In this document: positions 32,267-44,451 of the stretch, in pieces | Layout: each line of letters begins with the position of its first letter | How positions within the stretch are numbered: the first letter of the stretch is position 1 | NCBI GenBank assembly: GCA_027625915.1 | Contig: JANTQA010000012.1 | Span: forward strand, 11,680,501-11,744,500 | Reading direction: 5' to 3' | Length of the DNA: 64,000 nucleotides | Source of the DNA: Anaeramoeba flamelloides | Taxonomy: Eukaryota; Metamonada; Anaeramoebidae | Translations under genes and position numbers: made by a program | Notes under the pieces: generated by a model | Told to the model about the DNA's origin: nothing | The model's input: only the letters and a program-made list of their open reading frames with translations | Databases searched by the model: none

Positions 32267-32337
32267 TTTACCGTTTCGGAAAAGAAGTGAAACACAGTTT
32301 TTCAGTGGGAATATTAATAGAAACTGAAAACAAAAAG

Positions 32338-32821
32338 TACAGTGGTGTAAATAAACCGTGTTGACAACCTTTAACCCATTACTAAAATTTAACAACTTTT
32401 TGTTTTTTTTTCAGACTTAGGTATTTGAAGATAGGAAGGCACACATATATTCCTGGTTCGGATTTAAATTGACTTTAGAGGTTAGATCTTTGATTAGTCG
32501 AAATGACTCAATAATATTAAATGCTTTTATTTCAAAAATTTCATCATATTTTCAAAATTTCTGAGATATAAAGGATTTTTTTATAAAAATTCAAAAAATC
32601 AAATTATGCTCATTTTTTTATCAAAAATTTATATTTTAATCTTTCAATATATTCATAATTCTTTTTTAAAATTTATATAAAGAACACTATTTCATGTTTA
32701 TATACCCTTGAAATGTCATTGATTTGTTTCTTTTATTTCTAGAGTCGGACGATATTTTTTGCATAAGTTAAATTTTAGTAATGGGTTAAAATTATAAAAA
32801 ATGGGTTATTTACACGACTCT
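32338..32821. mobile_element. MITE Q with GTGTAAATAA termini
   Basis: Left end GTGGTGTAAATAAACC..TTTAACCCATTACTAAAATT and right end its inverse with a small indel (GTCGTGTAAATAACCC..TTTTAACCCATTACTAAAAT). About 55 bp pair imperfectly. Interior non-coding. Confidence 0.65.
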
Positions 32822-33348
32822 AAAATCAATAAAAAGAATAAAACAGTTAACTTCAAATAATAATCCATTATATTATTTTATGTCAACTTAAAATTATAAT
32901 TTAAATCTACCTGATTTATTGAAATTATTGTTGTGGTTTTAGAGATCCCAAAAATAGTCAATTTTTTGAACAATTTTTAATAATTATTCAATCAAAGAAA
33001 ACTCCACACCAAAAGATAGTATTAAAAAACTGTTATTGTGTCGAATACTTCATTTTGTCTTTATTTATTTATTTATTCTTTTTTTAATTGATCTTACTTT
33101 GAATTTTCAGTAAAGTTCCATATTGAACTTTGTTTGGTGTTTCACTTTTTTTCCAAAATGATTATTGAGTTTTGTTTGAATTATATTTATTTTCTTTTAA
33201 AGAATACTAGGTGAAAGGGTAGATGTGTAGTCGTAAATAATAGTGTGTAAGAGTTAAAATTAAAAGAATTTCTAAAATTTATAAATAGAATTTGTTTTAG
33301 ATTTGTGAAGAAAAAAAAATTAAATCAAAAATACTACTCTTAATGTCA
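32822..33348. other. Intergenic, nothing recognised
   Basis: AT-rich spacer between MITE Q and the tRNA gene. Confidence 0.4.
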
Positions 33349-33419
33349 GGCCAAATAGTTTAATGGGAGAATACATGCTTTGGGAGCATGGGACCCGAGT
33401 TCGATTCTCGGTTTGGCCC
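33349..33419 (+). tRNA. tRNA-Pro (anticodon UGG)
   Basis: Acceptor stem GGCCAAA/TTTGGCC with discriminator C. Anticodon stem CATGC/GCATG closes the loop TTTGGGA, giving anticodon UGG. T arm CCGAG-TTCGATT-CTCGG. The D arm AGTTTAATGGGAGAATA is acceptable and there is no intron. Standard TGG-anticodon proline tRNA; reads CCA and, by wobble, other CCN codons. Its G+C content stands out sharply from the flanks. Confidence 0.95.
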
Positions 33420-33420
33420 C

Positions 33421-33434
33421 TTTTTTTTTTTTTT
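33421..33434 (+). terminator. RNA polymerase III terminator of tRNA-Pro
   Basis: An uninterrupted T14 run begins two bases after the discriminator base of the tRNA. Confidence 0.85.
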
Positions 33435-34751
33435 GTTTTTAAATACAAATTTTGATTCTTTAAATGATAAACTCTTCGTTAAGATACCATTCAACTTTTT
33501 TCTTATTTTGTATTTCAAGATGAGAATTGAAACATTTTAAAAAATCTAAATAATTTTTTGTAAAAATTTTTATTTTTGAAAATCTACCTTAAAAATTTTG
33601 ATTTTTTATACTTCAACCTAAAGAAAAAACAAAGTTAATCAAAATAAAAGTATAGCTTTCTAAACCCAAATTCCGAACGAAAGTTTAATTCAGATTAATT
33701 AAAACTTTCACAAAATATATCCTTATTTAGGTTTTTTTTTCAATCATAAATTTGATCTTTCAAAAAAAAAAAACAAAATAAAAACAAGAAGATAATAGGC
33801 CAAGTTTAGAACGCTTATTTGATAATACGATTAAACTCACAAACTTTTACAAACAAAACTTTTTTCATATTATTTTTTTCAAGAGAAATAACAATTAATT
33901 TACTCTACAAATTAAAAAGTTAATAAAAATAAACAGAATAAAACCTTCTCTATTTTGTGTATTTAAAATCCTCAAAATACTGATAAATTCATAATTATTA
34001 GGTATAACTATAAGTCAATTTTCTATTTTATACAACAAAGAACAATCAATTTCAAAATATTTTGTATTAAATTATTTAATAAAGATCCATTCTTTATCAA
34101 TTTTTTTTTTTTGTGTTCAACTTATAAAATACTAAATTCAAAGCTTAGAACCAAAATGTATCAAAAATTGAAAATGAAATAAAAAAAAAATCGAAAAATA
34201 TTCAGAAGTTATTCGTAGAACCTAGAAAGTTTTTTAATGTCTATTGAAAATAAAATAACTAAATACAAATTGACTAGATTATCGAAAGATCCCACTTTAT
34301 AAAATTATGTGATATAATCACAAAACAAATATTAAACTCGTTTTTCAGTCAAAGGGGTTAATTTTTATTGAATTCCTATAACATTTTCTATGAGTTTAAT
34401 TCATTAGCCTTCTCAAACTGAAATTTTAATTTTTTAGATCTGATCATTATTTCTCAGTTTTAGTTAATTTTTTTTCTTTTTTTTTTCTTTCTGATTTTTT
34501 TTTCTAATTTTTTTTTCTTATCTTTTTTATTTTTTTGTAAAATTTAAATTTGATTTTAAAAAAAATCCTTTGAAACACCAAATCAACATTAAGAAAAATG
34601 AAGCTTTGTAATTTCTATTAAAATACATACACTTGTTATTGAAAAATCTTATTGTCAACAATGTTAATTTCGCAAAGAAATTAGAAAAAAAATACACGGG
34701 ATGTTTTCCATGAAATGGACACAAAATTTTTTTTAAAATTTTTTTTTTTTT
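33435..34751. other. Gene-free AT-rich stretch
   Basis: Includes a short K-like start (ACTGATAAATTC at 33980). The minus-strand frame at 34527-34724 is a Phe/Lys-run translation, not a credible gene. Confidence 0.4.
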
Positions 34752-35056
34752 GAAATTTATTATTTGTTTATTTATTGTGAGAAAGGAGTAATTAAAGAAA
34801 AGTTACTAAATAAAAAAAAGAGAAGAAGAAAAATAATTAAAATATTAAATATAAAAAATAAATTTATCCTTTCCATGACCAAATAGAAACTATCCACGTC
34901 CTGAATATAGGAGAAAATTTCTAATTTGTTTATTTATTCTGAGAAAGGAGTAATAAAAGAAATTTTATTAAATAAAAAAGAGAAGAAGAAAAATAATTAA
35001 AATATTAAAGTAAAAAAATATTGTATCATTTTCATGAACAAATGAAAAATTATCCA
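34752..35056. repeat. Two tandem ~160-bp units
   Basis: Two direct copies offset by 162 bp share TTTGTTTATTTATTNTGAGA, AAGGAGTAAT, AAGAGAAGAAGAAAAATAAT and a final TATCCAC. A simple tandem duplication. Confidence 0.8.
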
Positions 35057-35922
35057 CTGTCGTTAGATTTTTCAGGGTTTGAAAGAATTGAGTAATATTC
35101 TTTATTTTACGAAATTCTTTCGAATTCTGGATAAATGCATTTAGCTTTTTTTTAATTGGAGATTTAAAAAGCAAATTTCTAAAAGTTTCTTTTTATTTCT
35201 CAAATCAAAAAAATCGCCTTTAGATTTTCCATAATTTAAAAGAATTTAGTTAAATCTTTGATTTTACTCTATTATTTTGAATTCTGGAAAACCTAGGCAC
35301 TCGGCGTCACTTGACAACACGTCCCCTGAAAGGAGGAGTAGAAACCGGATAGAAAGATTATTGGCAAAAAATAGGATTGACACAAACTGTGATTAATAAA
35401 TCGATATTCCACGACTCAGAAATTTATGATTTGTTCAGTTTTATCTATTATAGTTATTGACCCTAATGCGAAGTTGATTATTACTCTAATTTCTAAAAAA
35501 TCTAAGTTTCGTAGATTCTTAAAAATAAAGTGAATTTTTCATTTTTGGTTGTTTGGCTTTGTGTGAAACTGAGTTTAAATAAAACTATTTAATTTAGATT
35601 AGAGTAGGATTATCTCGGTTCAAAAAAAAAAATAAATAAATAAAAAATAAATAAATCTAGATGCCACAATTATCTCATTTAGTATTATCATATATAATAA
35701 AATTTTACAAGTATTTCTGGATTTTAGGGAATAATTCGTATTAAAATATTTGAATTGTTATACTTGGACAACTTTAATCTAAATTATAATATTTTAAAAA
35801 TTAAGTATAGTGGTGATAATTATCTACTTTTTTTGTTTCACATCAATCGAAATTATCAAAAAAATATATATTAATTTTAAAATAAAAAAATTAAAATTAT
35901 TAGATGTAAATCTTAATCAATT
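35057..35922. repeat. AGCTAGGCACTTG-type units and AT-rich sequence
   Basis: 35080-35320 contains units of the same kind as 4380-4815 (ATTTAGCTTTTTTTTAATT, TCTTTGATTTTACTCTATT, GGAAAACCTAGGCACT). The remainder has no recognised feature. Confidence 0.5.
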
Positions 35923-36122
35923 TACAGTCAGTTTCAAATTTAAGGCACAAAATTTCAACGAAATTTAAGGCACAAAAAAATCTCAAATTAAGGAACAAAA
36001 TTTGGAATTTTTTTTTTTACATATTATTTTACTAGAATCTGAATTATGTACCTTAATTTGAGATTTTTATTATACCTTAAATAACGTTTAAAGTTTGTGC
36101 CTTAAAAGCGTAACTGGCTGCA
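35923..36122. mobile_element. 200-bp palindromic MITE, copy d
   Basis: Same length as copy b. Left end TACAGTCAGTTTCAAATTTA, right end inverse of TGCAGCCAGTTACGCTTTTA. Moderately diverged between the two halves. Confidence 0.8.
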
Positions 36123-38455
36123 GAGAAAATTTAATAATAAATTGTTCTTGATCAAAACCCTAAAAATATTTAAAATCGGTTAGAAATATTAATAATATCT
36201 GAAAAAAAAAACACCGAAAATATTGAAAATCGAACTTTTCAACTTCTATTTCAAAGTTAGTGTAATATATAACTTATTCAAGCATATATTCTTATTTTAT
36301 AAATTTAAATAAAATAAAATTTTATAAATTAATATAAATAAATAGAAATTTAGAAATTGTTGAAAATTTTGATCATTCACTCAAGAAATTTTCAACTTAT
36401 GAAAATAAATGAAAATCTAGGTTTTTAAATTTAAAATTAAAATTGTTTTTCATCATTCTTAATAAATAATATTCAATATCTTTAATAGTTCAATTCATAT
36501 ATAAATAAGTTTAACCGCTTTAAATATTTTTTAGAATTTAGGGAATTGTTTTCAAGTACCGTAGAGTGCCTAGGTTTTCCAGAATTCAAAATAATCGAGT
36601 AAAATCAAAGATTTAACTAAATTCTTTTAAATTATGAAAAACAGTGTCCAGGGTTTCTTGTGATTTTCTGTTTTATTTGTGAAGTGTTCTAGCTTTTTTT
36701 GAGTTTTTCTATTTTATCTATTAAGTTTTCTAGGTTTTTTTTGAGGTTTTCTATATTATTTGTAAAATCTATCGATTTTTTTAAATAAATAGAAAACTCA
36801 AGAAAACCTAACGGTTATTTTCCTGGGTTCATAAAAATGAGAATAATCTTTGATTCTTCTCAATTCTTTTAAATTTTGGAAAAGTTTAAAGACCGCTTTC
36901 TTGATATGTTCTGTTTTATTGAAAAAATATATCGATTGTTTAAATAATGAGTAAACTCTAGAAAACTTAAAGGTATTTTTTAATTTGAGAAATAAAAAGA
37001 TAATTTCATAAATATTTTTTTATTTTCTCAAAATAAAAAATATTAATGAAGAGTATTTTTTGTTAGATTTTCGAGAATTTAAAAGAATAAACAATAAAAA
37101 CAACAAGTATTCAAAAGATTTAATTAAATTTAAAAATGAGATTTCTAAATATAAAAATATAATGAATTATTGAATTCTACAGAGCTGGAAATGTCATTAA
37201 CATTTTTTTAATTTAAGAAAAAAAATAAATTTTTTTTGAATTTTCTTTTTATTTCCCAAATTATAAAAAACGCCTTTAGCTTTTCCGGAATTTGTAAAAA
37301 TTGAGTAAAATCTTTGATTTTTCTCCATTCTTTTAAATTATGGAAAAGATATGCACTTGGCGACATTTTTCTTTGGGTTTCTCAAAATATAAAAGAATAG
37401 GGTAAAATCAAAGATTAAACTCTATTATTTAGAATTTTTTAAAACTTACACACTCAACTTCACTTTATGACACTCCTCAAAAATATTTCACAACAATAAA
37501 ATAGTAAAACTCTTTATTTAAAATTCAAAAATATAAAATTTATTCTCGAAGCTCAACAATCATTAAATCAGCCATTTACTAATCACCGAAAAAGATATTA
37601 TAGGTAATAGATAAAAACTCAAAGGAATTTTGTCCTCTATATTTAAAACACTTACAAAAAGAAATTATAAAAAATATGAATAATTTTTTAGCAGGGATGT
37701 CCTTCTTATGAAAAAAATAGATTAATTTTACAAAATATATTAAAAGAAATAAATTTTAATCAATTAATTGTAAACTGTGATCTTTTGAAAATATTTTCAT
37801 TAATTAATAATTTTGTAATCAATATTTTTTCGTTAAAATTTCTGAAAGGGAATTTAAGTTTAAGGGGGATTAGAGTGGAATTAACACTTCTTCAATAATA
37901 ATAATAATAATGATAATAATAATAATAAAAATAATAATAAAAATAATAATCAATTTTGTTTTAGGAATCAACCAACATAAAATTTTTTAAAAATAAGAGA
38001 GATAATTAAATTCAGATTAAAGTTAGAATTAATTAAATAAATACCCGTATAAAATTATAAATTTCTATAAAAAAATAAAATATTAAAAAAAAAATTTTTT
38101 ATTTCATTTTAATTATGAGATACAATATTACTCAATTTCTTTAGAAAAGAAAAATTGCTGACAATACAATTTTTGAAATAGTTGTGTGTTAATTATATAA
38201 TAAAAATACAGAGTTTCACTTTTCTTAATGTCAATTCTGAGTGATCAACAATTTTTTTTTAGAATTTAATTTTTTAAAAAAAAGAAACAAAAGCAAAATA
38301 CAAAAAAAATTAAAATTTGACTTAAAATAGGAGAAATGATTTTGATCCATAACAATTGAAATTTTATTTTGAAAATAATACTGGATTAAACTAAATTGAA
38401 TATGTTCTAATTCTTCAATAAATCTGGTCCTCGTTGACTGAAAAGGCTTTTATAT
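36123..38455. repeat. Gene-free, repeat-rich stretch
   Basis: 36545-37460 is an irregular array of direct and inverted units (GAGTGCCTAGGTTTTCC, AAATCAAAGATTTAACTAAA, TTTTAAATTATGGAAAA, GAAAACTCAAGAAAACC). 37895-37951 is an (AAT)n microsatellite with a few interruptions. 37965-38170 resembles 875-1130, and 38280-38400 resembles 51040-51150. Confidence 0.55.
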
Positions 38456-39003
38456 AAACTAAAATTCAAAACTTTCCAAAATAGTTCAAAAATGTAAAAT
38501 AATCACAATAATACAATTTCATTCAAATTGGAAATAAATTTTGATTTTTGTCAAATATTTTTATCATTTTTTCATCTTTGACTTTTTTGGTTTTTATTTT
38601 ATTTTTTGGATTACCCAACTTGTCTAGTTCGATCGAAAAATTCTTTTAAACAATTGATATTAATGCTAAAGTTGAGTTGCGCCAAAATAGAAGTTCTCAA
38701 ATAAAATTAATTGATAGTATCTAACAATTTGATCTATTAATAATTCCTAATAGTAGTTAAATAAACTTACCAAGGCATTGTTTTGTCTTCCCATCTCTAA
38801 AATTTTTAACACACTAACCAAGAATTAATTATTATTGATATTTATTTTTTTTGTGTTTTGTGAGTATTGTAATTTATAAACAATTGTTAATATTACAATA
38901 AGTGAATGGGTTCTAATTTGGTATTTCTTCTTGAATTTATTAAATACAATTTTTTAATTTCAAACATTGAATTTTGGTGTGGTAAAGAAATTTTGAATTG
39001 GGC
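38456..39003. repeat. Dispersed ~540-bp repeat, copy B
   Basis: Complete copy of the element at 337-869 and 59917-60455, from AAACTAAAATTCAAAA to AAATTTTGAATTGGG. Confidence 0.7.
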
Positions 39004-39395
39004 TATAAATAAACCAATAATAAAATTAATTGAAAATGAATAACATTTTCAAAATTTATAAATTCTTTCTTATTCCAAATAATGATATTTCATAAAAGAA
39101 AAAAAAAGAAAAGAAAAGAAAAATAAAGTAAAGTGATTAAATTTTGATGATAATAAAAGCATAAATACATGTACATATTACACCATATTATCTCTTATTT
39201 ATTTTAATTATTATTTATTTAAAATAAAAAACAATTACAGTTAAATATTAAACCCAAAATTTTACAAAATCAAGAATTTAATAAATAAAATCGAAAATTC
39301 AGGAATATATATATATATAAAATACACAACAAAATGGATACTAAAAACAAGTAATGTTATAATTAGTTGTTATTAAAACCCTTGTTTGTTTCGAA
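39004..39395. other. 3' flank of the 679-residue gene
   Basis: AT-rich, with a short (AT)n run at 39307. Nothing else recognised. Confidence 0.4.
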
Positions 39396-41435
39396 TTATT
39401 TTTTTAATATCCAATCAATGTTAATTAAAGAATTTATTTTTTTCCCTTTACAAGCCAATATTCTTTTTGTTTGCGTATGGCTGTCTGATTGCGATAATCC
39501 GCAGCATTGGTTTAATTTAGGATCATTAATAATTGAATTGAAAGGGAAATTTTGAAACATATTTAAATGATCAAACTTCATTTTATGGAAATAGTCTTGA
39601 GATAAAATGGACCAATATTCGCCATCGTTCAAGGAGAATTTAACTATTAAGGCACGAATAATTTTATGTTTTTTTGTGCGGTTATTTGCATATAGGTTCA
39701 GAGGATCAGAATCAAAAGTTAAATTAATCAAATTAAAATATTTTTCAGAATTTGTTTTAATAGCTTGAAGGTTTTTTGATAGCACTAAGCAGGTCAGCAT
39801 GAATTTTGATTTCCCAAAGGCGTTTAAATGGTTTGTAAAAAACTTTTCCAGTGCGTCTCCATTGAACAAGGGTTTTAGCCTTCCGACAAATCTTTTTGAA
39901 AACCAATAAATTAATATTTTTTTAGTAAAGATTTGGGAATATAATTTTTCTAAATTCTCTTGAACGCTTTTTTTTTCTTGTGCATGCACATTCGTTTCCT
40001 CTGCCCCGCTTTCATTTGACTCTTGGAGAAGAGCAAGTTTTGATAAAAGTGTCCAACTATAAGTCGATATTTGTGGGATTTTTTGTTTATTTTGAGAATG
40101 ATTCAATGACAAGATCCCAATCAGAATTTCCAAGATATACTCTGTAAATGTTCTTCTTGAGTTTGTCAGTAGATATTTTATTTGATCCTTAATTGGTTCG
40201 ACCATTGCTTGTTTAAGATTCAAAGATTTGCTGATTTGGAAAATGATCGTGTCAGAATAATAGCACAATTTGCTTATCGTACTCCCACCAGAGATAACCC
40301 AAATAACTCCAATAAACAATTTAAACAAATCTCTTGAATTTTCGATCAATATATTATCGTCCATCACTTTTTCTTTGATTTCTTCTTTCTCTTGTATGTA
40401 CCCATTGTAATTTTCAACAGCACACTGCGTTTCTTTTTCCTTTTCGATTTCACAAAGCCCTTCTTGTTTTTTTTCTTGTGTTAATATATGACTTTTTTTG
40501 AATCTGTTTTCGCCATTAGGTATATTTTTACAATTTTTTACTTTTCTATTATTGCTAAAAGAAGCTTTCTTTGCAACCTTTGATGTTAAATTCTTTTTGA
40601 ATCTTTTTTGACTCAAATGTTTATAACAACGGTTTTTTCTTGTATTTTTTTGGATAAGAATATTTTTTGGGTTCTTCAAAATCTTTCTTTTCTTCGGCTT
40701 GATGTTCTGTATGGGTTTTTTTTTTTTTGGTAAGCCCTCACTCAATTTTTTTTGTAGCTGTCTTTTTCTTTGTGGCATTTGATGAAAAGAATTTGATTTG
40801 TTAATTGAAGTTAATTTTTTATTTAGTCTCCTATTTCTTTTCTTTTTGACTGATTTTAAGAACTGTGAAGCTAGGCATTGATCATATTTATTTTTCATTT
40901 GCGATAACTCGATTAGTTTTTGTTTAATTTCTTGTTTCAAATTGGCTTTGTTTATTTGATGGGATCTTTGTGATTGCTTTTGCTTTGGAAACTCATAATT
41001 TTGGAAATCTTGTGAAGGCCGTGTAGGGGTAGGTATGATTGGTACTGCTACAGACTTTGTTTTGGGTGGTGATTGTGATTGTGGTTGTGGTTGTGGTTGT
41101 GATTGTGGCTGTTGTATGTAGGTAGGCATACGAATAGGAGAATATGTTGGGATTTTGAAAGGTGAGGTTATTGGGTTTTGTAAAGATATATTCGTTGGCG
41201 TTTTTGTTGGTGTATTATTAAAATTTGGAAATGGGTAGTATGTTGGTGTTTTGATTTGGAAGAGTGTTGATTCGTTTGGTGATGGGAAATAATAGTATGG
41301 GGAAGTAGAGAAAGTTGGAGAAAATACACCCACAGGCGACACAATCGAATTATTAAATGGAAAATAATTCACGTTTGCGATTGGTTGCAAATCTATATTT
41401 ACTAGCTCAGCCTCCTCTTCGTTATTATAAGTCAT
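39396..41435 (-). CDS. Hypothetical 679-residue protein, probably nuclear
   Basis: A single long exon with an ATG start and no family I can name. Residues 1-130 are Pro/Tyr/Ser/Thr-rich with repeated TPTYYPF and PTYSPIRMPTY phrases, then a QPQPQ tract near 112-125. Residues ~150-320 are strongly basic (KKKRNRRLNKKL, PKKKKPIQNIKPKKRK), with several nuclear-localisation-like clusters. Residues ~345-679 are of ordinary composition, mostly helical in look, with hydrophobic segments (LFKLFIGVIWVISGGSTISK, FTEYILEILIGILSL, KFMLTCLVLSKNL) and FLNDGEYWSIL-like phrases near 610. The disordered-basic-folded layout would suit a chromatin or transcription-associated protein, but that is guesswork. Codon use is A/T-ended as in the bZIP gene. 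Real gene status is supported by length and composition against a background where stops are dense. Confidence 0.8.
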   Translation of the reverse strand: MTYNNEEEAELVNIDLQPIANVNYFPFNNSIVSPVGVFSPTFSTSPYYYFPSPNESTLFQIKTPTYYPFPNFNNTPTKTPTNISLQNPITSPFKIPTYSPIRMPTYIQQPQSQPQPQPQSQSPPKTKSVAVPIIPTPTRPSQDFQNYEFPKQKQSQRSHQINKANLKQEIKQKLIELSQMKNKYDQCLASQFLKSVKKKRNRRLNKKLTSINKSNSFHQMPQRKRQLQKKLSEGLPKKKKPIQNIKPKKRKILKNPKNILIQKNTRKNRCYKHLSQKRFKKNLTSKVAKKASFSNNRKVKNCKNIPNGENRFKKSHILTQEKKQEGLCEIEKEKETQCAVENYNGYIQEKEEIKEKVMDDNILIENSRDLFKLFIGVIWVISGGSTISKLCYYSDTIIFQISKSLNLKQAMVEPIKDQIKYLLTNSRRTFTEYILEILIGILSLNHSQNKQKIPQISTYSWTLLSKLALLQESNESGAEETNVHAQEKKSVQENLEKLYSQIFTKKILIYWFSKRFVGRLKPLFNGDALEKFFTNHLNAFGKSKFMLTCLVLSKNLQAIKTNSEKYFNLINLTFDSDPLNLYANNRTKKHKIIRALIVKFSLNDGEYWSILSQDYFHKMKFDHLNMFQNFPFNSIINDPKLNQCCGLSQSDSHTQTKRILACKGKKINSLINIDWILKK

Positions 41436-43348
41436 GTGTTTCTTTGTTTTTGAGTTTTTCTCTTGATTAGTTCAGAGAAAAGAAGTAGCTATATATTTGT
41501 TTTTTTGAATAAATTTTGTTGTGCAGGGATAATAAACAGATTTATCTCGAAAAAAAAATTTTTTCAGATTTGTAAATTGTAAAAAATGAATTTTTTGAAG
41601 AAGAAATTGTGGTCAAAACTGTTAATTAAACTTTAGAGCTGAACATCTTTTAATTTCAAGACACACGATTTTTTTTTTTTCAAGATCAACAATTAAGTTA
41701 GTTTTTTCAATAACTCTGTTTTTGGAAATTATAAATTTTTTTAAATGTTATTCATTTTGATGAGATTTGAAATCTTTTGATACTCAGAAGACTATTAAAA
41801 GTTAATATCCAAATTAAGGTATTTTCAAAATTTTTTCACTTTTTTATTCTACTTGTTGTTTAATTTTTGAAAATGAAAAATTGAAGATTATTGCTTTTCC
41901 GAAATTTTACTAATTTTGGCTTTTTCAATTTTGAATAAGAAATGTTTTTTTTTAAATGTGGATAACAAGAACTTATATAACCATGTATCCAAATAAAAAG
42001 CGTATTTCTTTTCTCGTGAAGGCCTTATATTTCTTGATCAAAGAAACTGGTAATAAACTAGAAATAAATCTGGTTTTTTTGTTTTTTAAAGTTTTGTTTT
42101 TTAAAAAATGAAATTCCAAAAATGAAAAATTAAATTTTGTTTGATCTCTAAAATAGAATAAAATTTTCTCAAAAATTATCATAGAAAAAAAAAATTTTCT
42201 CGACAAATTGATTTGAACTTGGATCTGCTATTGGTTAGTTAATTAGAGATTATATTGGAATAGGAATAAAAAAATACATCAGGTTTTTTCAAACAGGGTT
42301 TTATACATTAGGAATGGTATTATTTTGATCTCTGCAGTTGTTTCGGGGAATTTAAAAAAAGAGTTTTTCATGGAATAAAAAACAAATTCAGTTCAATTAA
42401 AATTTTATCTCACAACCCAAGAAGTTAGTTTTATTAAATCTCTGAAAATATATGTTCTAATTTATTTTGTATATATATATCGGCGATTTTTCAAACAATA
42501 ATTCATATACTTTCAGTAGTAATAAAAGAGACATGTAAAAAGGATGAAAACTGTATTTAAACAAATAATTTAAGTTCTTTCAATGAATTTTAAAAAAGAA
42601 AAATGATGATATTGTAAAATTACATTCAATTTTTTTTTGCAAAAAAATAGATAAATATCTTTTTTTGTAAATTTTAAGAAAATAATTTTATTCCTTAAAT
42701 TACAAAGTTGAAAAATTTTTCATACAAAAAACATTTAATATTTTACCAATATTTGGAAAATTGCAATATCAAACACCATATAAAAATTTAAATCTGAAAC
42801 TTGTAAGTATATCATAATCATTATTATCTAATACCAAAGACTGGAAAAAAAAAAAGAAAGAAAGAAATAAAAAGGAGAGAGAGTGGGTGGAGCGAAATTA
42901 GTGGAATTAATTATGGTTGTTAATATGTGATATTTACCCTCTCAGTTAGTAATACATAATCAAGTAATACACATTTCAAAAATTGTTCTTCATTTTTTGT
43001 TTTAGTTTTTGATATTTATTTTTTATAATTATTAAAATATCAGGACTTTTGTCAGTTTATCTATTTAAAAAAAGAATAAGAAATTTTATTTAATAATTAC
43101 TAAGTTTTATAAAACAATAAATAAATTACATTTGAATTTTATATTTTAATGTGAGTCATTTTTTTTGAAATATTGCTTATCTTAGGTTCTAATATTTTGA
43201 ATTTTATTAGTATAATATTTTATTATAGTCCATCAGGATTAAAAAATCAAAATATATGAATTTTATTTTTTATGGAAGAAAATTATAAAATGAGAAAAAT
43301 ATATTTTAAAAAAAATTGAAATTAATAAACAATTTAATATATTAAATA
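41436..43348. other. Gene-free stretch with a decayed element G relative
   Basis: 41960-42270 resembles the interior of element G (CTTGATCAAAGAAACTG..TAATAAAC, ATTGATTTGAACTTGGAT, GGAATAGGAATAAAAAAA) without recognisable ends. 42855-42895 is a purine-rich run. No gene seen. Confidence 0.5.
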
Positions 43349-44451
43349 TAAACCCCATTCCAAAAATTTGGATATACACAAGATCAAAAATAGGAAAGAT
43401 AAAACTTAATTTATTGTATTTTTCTAATTCCTAATATAAAACTACAATCAAGTTACAGGGTATTAATGTTTTAATAAGTAATCATTTCCATCCAAATAAA
43501 AGAAAAAAATATAAAACTCAAAAATAAAAATTGGTGTGTCTAAAATAATGAAACGAGCTGAACTAAAAAATTGTATTATAAACTTGTTGAAATTCCATAA
43601 AAAATTTTTGATCGATAAAATGATAAGATACCATTGGCCAATTTTATATGATTTTTCGATTTAGCAAATCCAACACTAACCTTCTACCAACCATCAAAAA
43701 AAAAATTACCAGATCTAACAAAACAGATCATGTAACTGGAAAAAACAAATCAAAAAAATCAAAATTTTTGACTAGAACATAATAGAAACAAAAGACACTA
43801 AAAAATTATTAAGGAAAATGAACCTAAAAAAAATCTATGAAAGCACCATAGAATAGCTTCTGACCAATATGACTCAACACATAATTGGAAAGAAGGTGTT
43901 CAAGACAAAATAAAACCTATCAGCAAATTAATTTAAACTGTAAAATTCCATTCATCTCACAATAATTATTTTAAAACTCTTCATTTTTTCCACGCTACAT
44001 TCTTTTCTTTCTATCATTTTTCCCCCACTTCTTCATTTTTTCCCAATATCTTCACTTCTTTTTTTTTTTTTTAGAAAACTAGATTATGTTTCAAATACTT
44101 CTGATGGCTGTATTTGTTAGATACTCGTTGAATCAGAAGTGTCAAATTTTGTCACTTCTAAATTCTCTCTTTAGCACATTAGATAAAGTTCATCTAACCC
44201 TTAACAATAAAGCTATAACATTTTTTTATTCAGCTTGTGTCATCATATTGGACACATGCTTGAATTTTATTTTTGAGTTTTCTATTTTTATTCTTTTTTT
44301 ATAGGATAAAAATTATTACTTATAAAAACATTAATACTTGGGTAACTTGTTTGTGGTTTTATATTAGGCTTGAAAAAATATAATAAATAGAGTTTTTTTT
44401 TTTTGCCTATACTTGATTTTAAATGTGTCCAAATTTTTGGAATGGGGTTTA
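43349..44451. mobile_element. Mariner-like element with long inverted ends, copy 2
   Basis: Ends TAAACCCCATTCCAAAAATT and its exact inverse at 44451, with TA at both sides. The inverted arms extend about 235 bp (43349-43585 and 44215-44451). Each arm contains its own ATG.ACRAGCTGAA reading start. Interior ~600 bp carries no intact transposase. A shorter relative is at 23037-23576 and a fragment at 18580. Confidence 0.8.

Larger units (their letters stand above)
30092..32290. repeat. 235-bp repeat K, copy 4 (inverted), split by elements S and G
   Basis: Inverted K sequence 30092-30260 (TTTCCCATTTTTGTAATCT, AACTCAAGAGACGGAAT, TTTATAAAGTTTCTTAACAT) stops at element S. It resumes at 31204 as AAGCAAGAGTAAAAAA..GTAAAAATTTTCAGATA, stops at element G, and a few matching bases (TATTTA) follow at 32267. 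The two elements therefore landed in an existing K copy. Confidence 0.6.
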
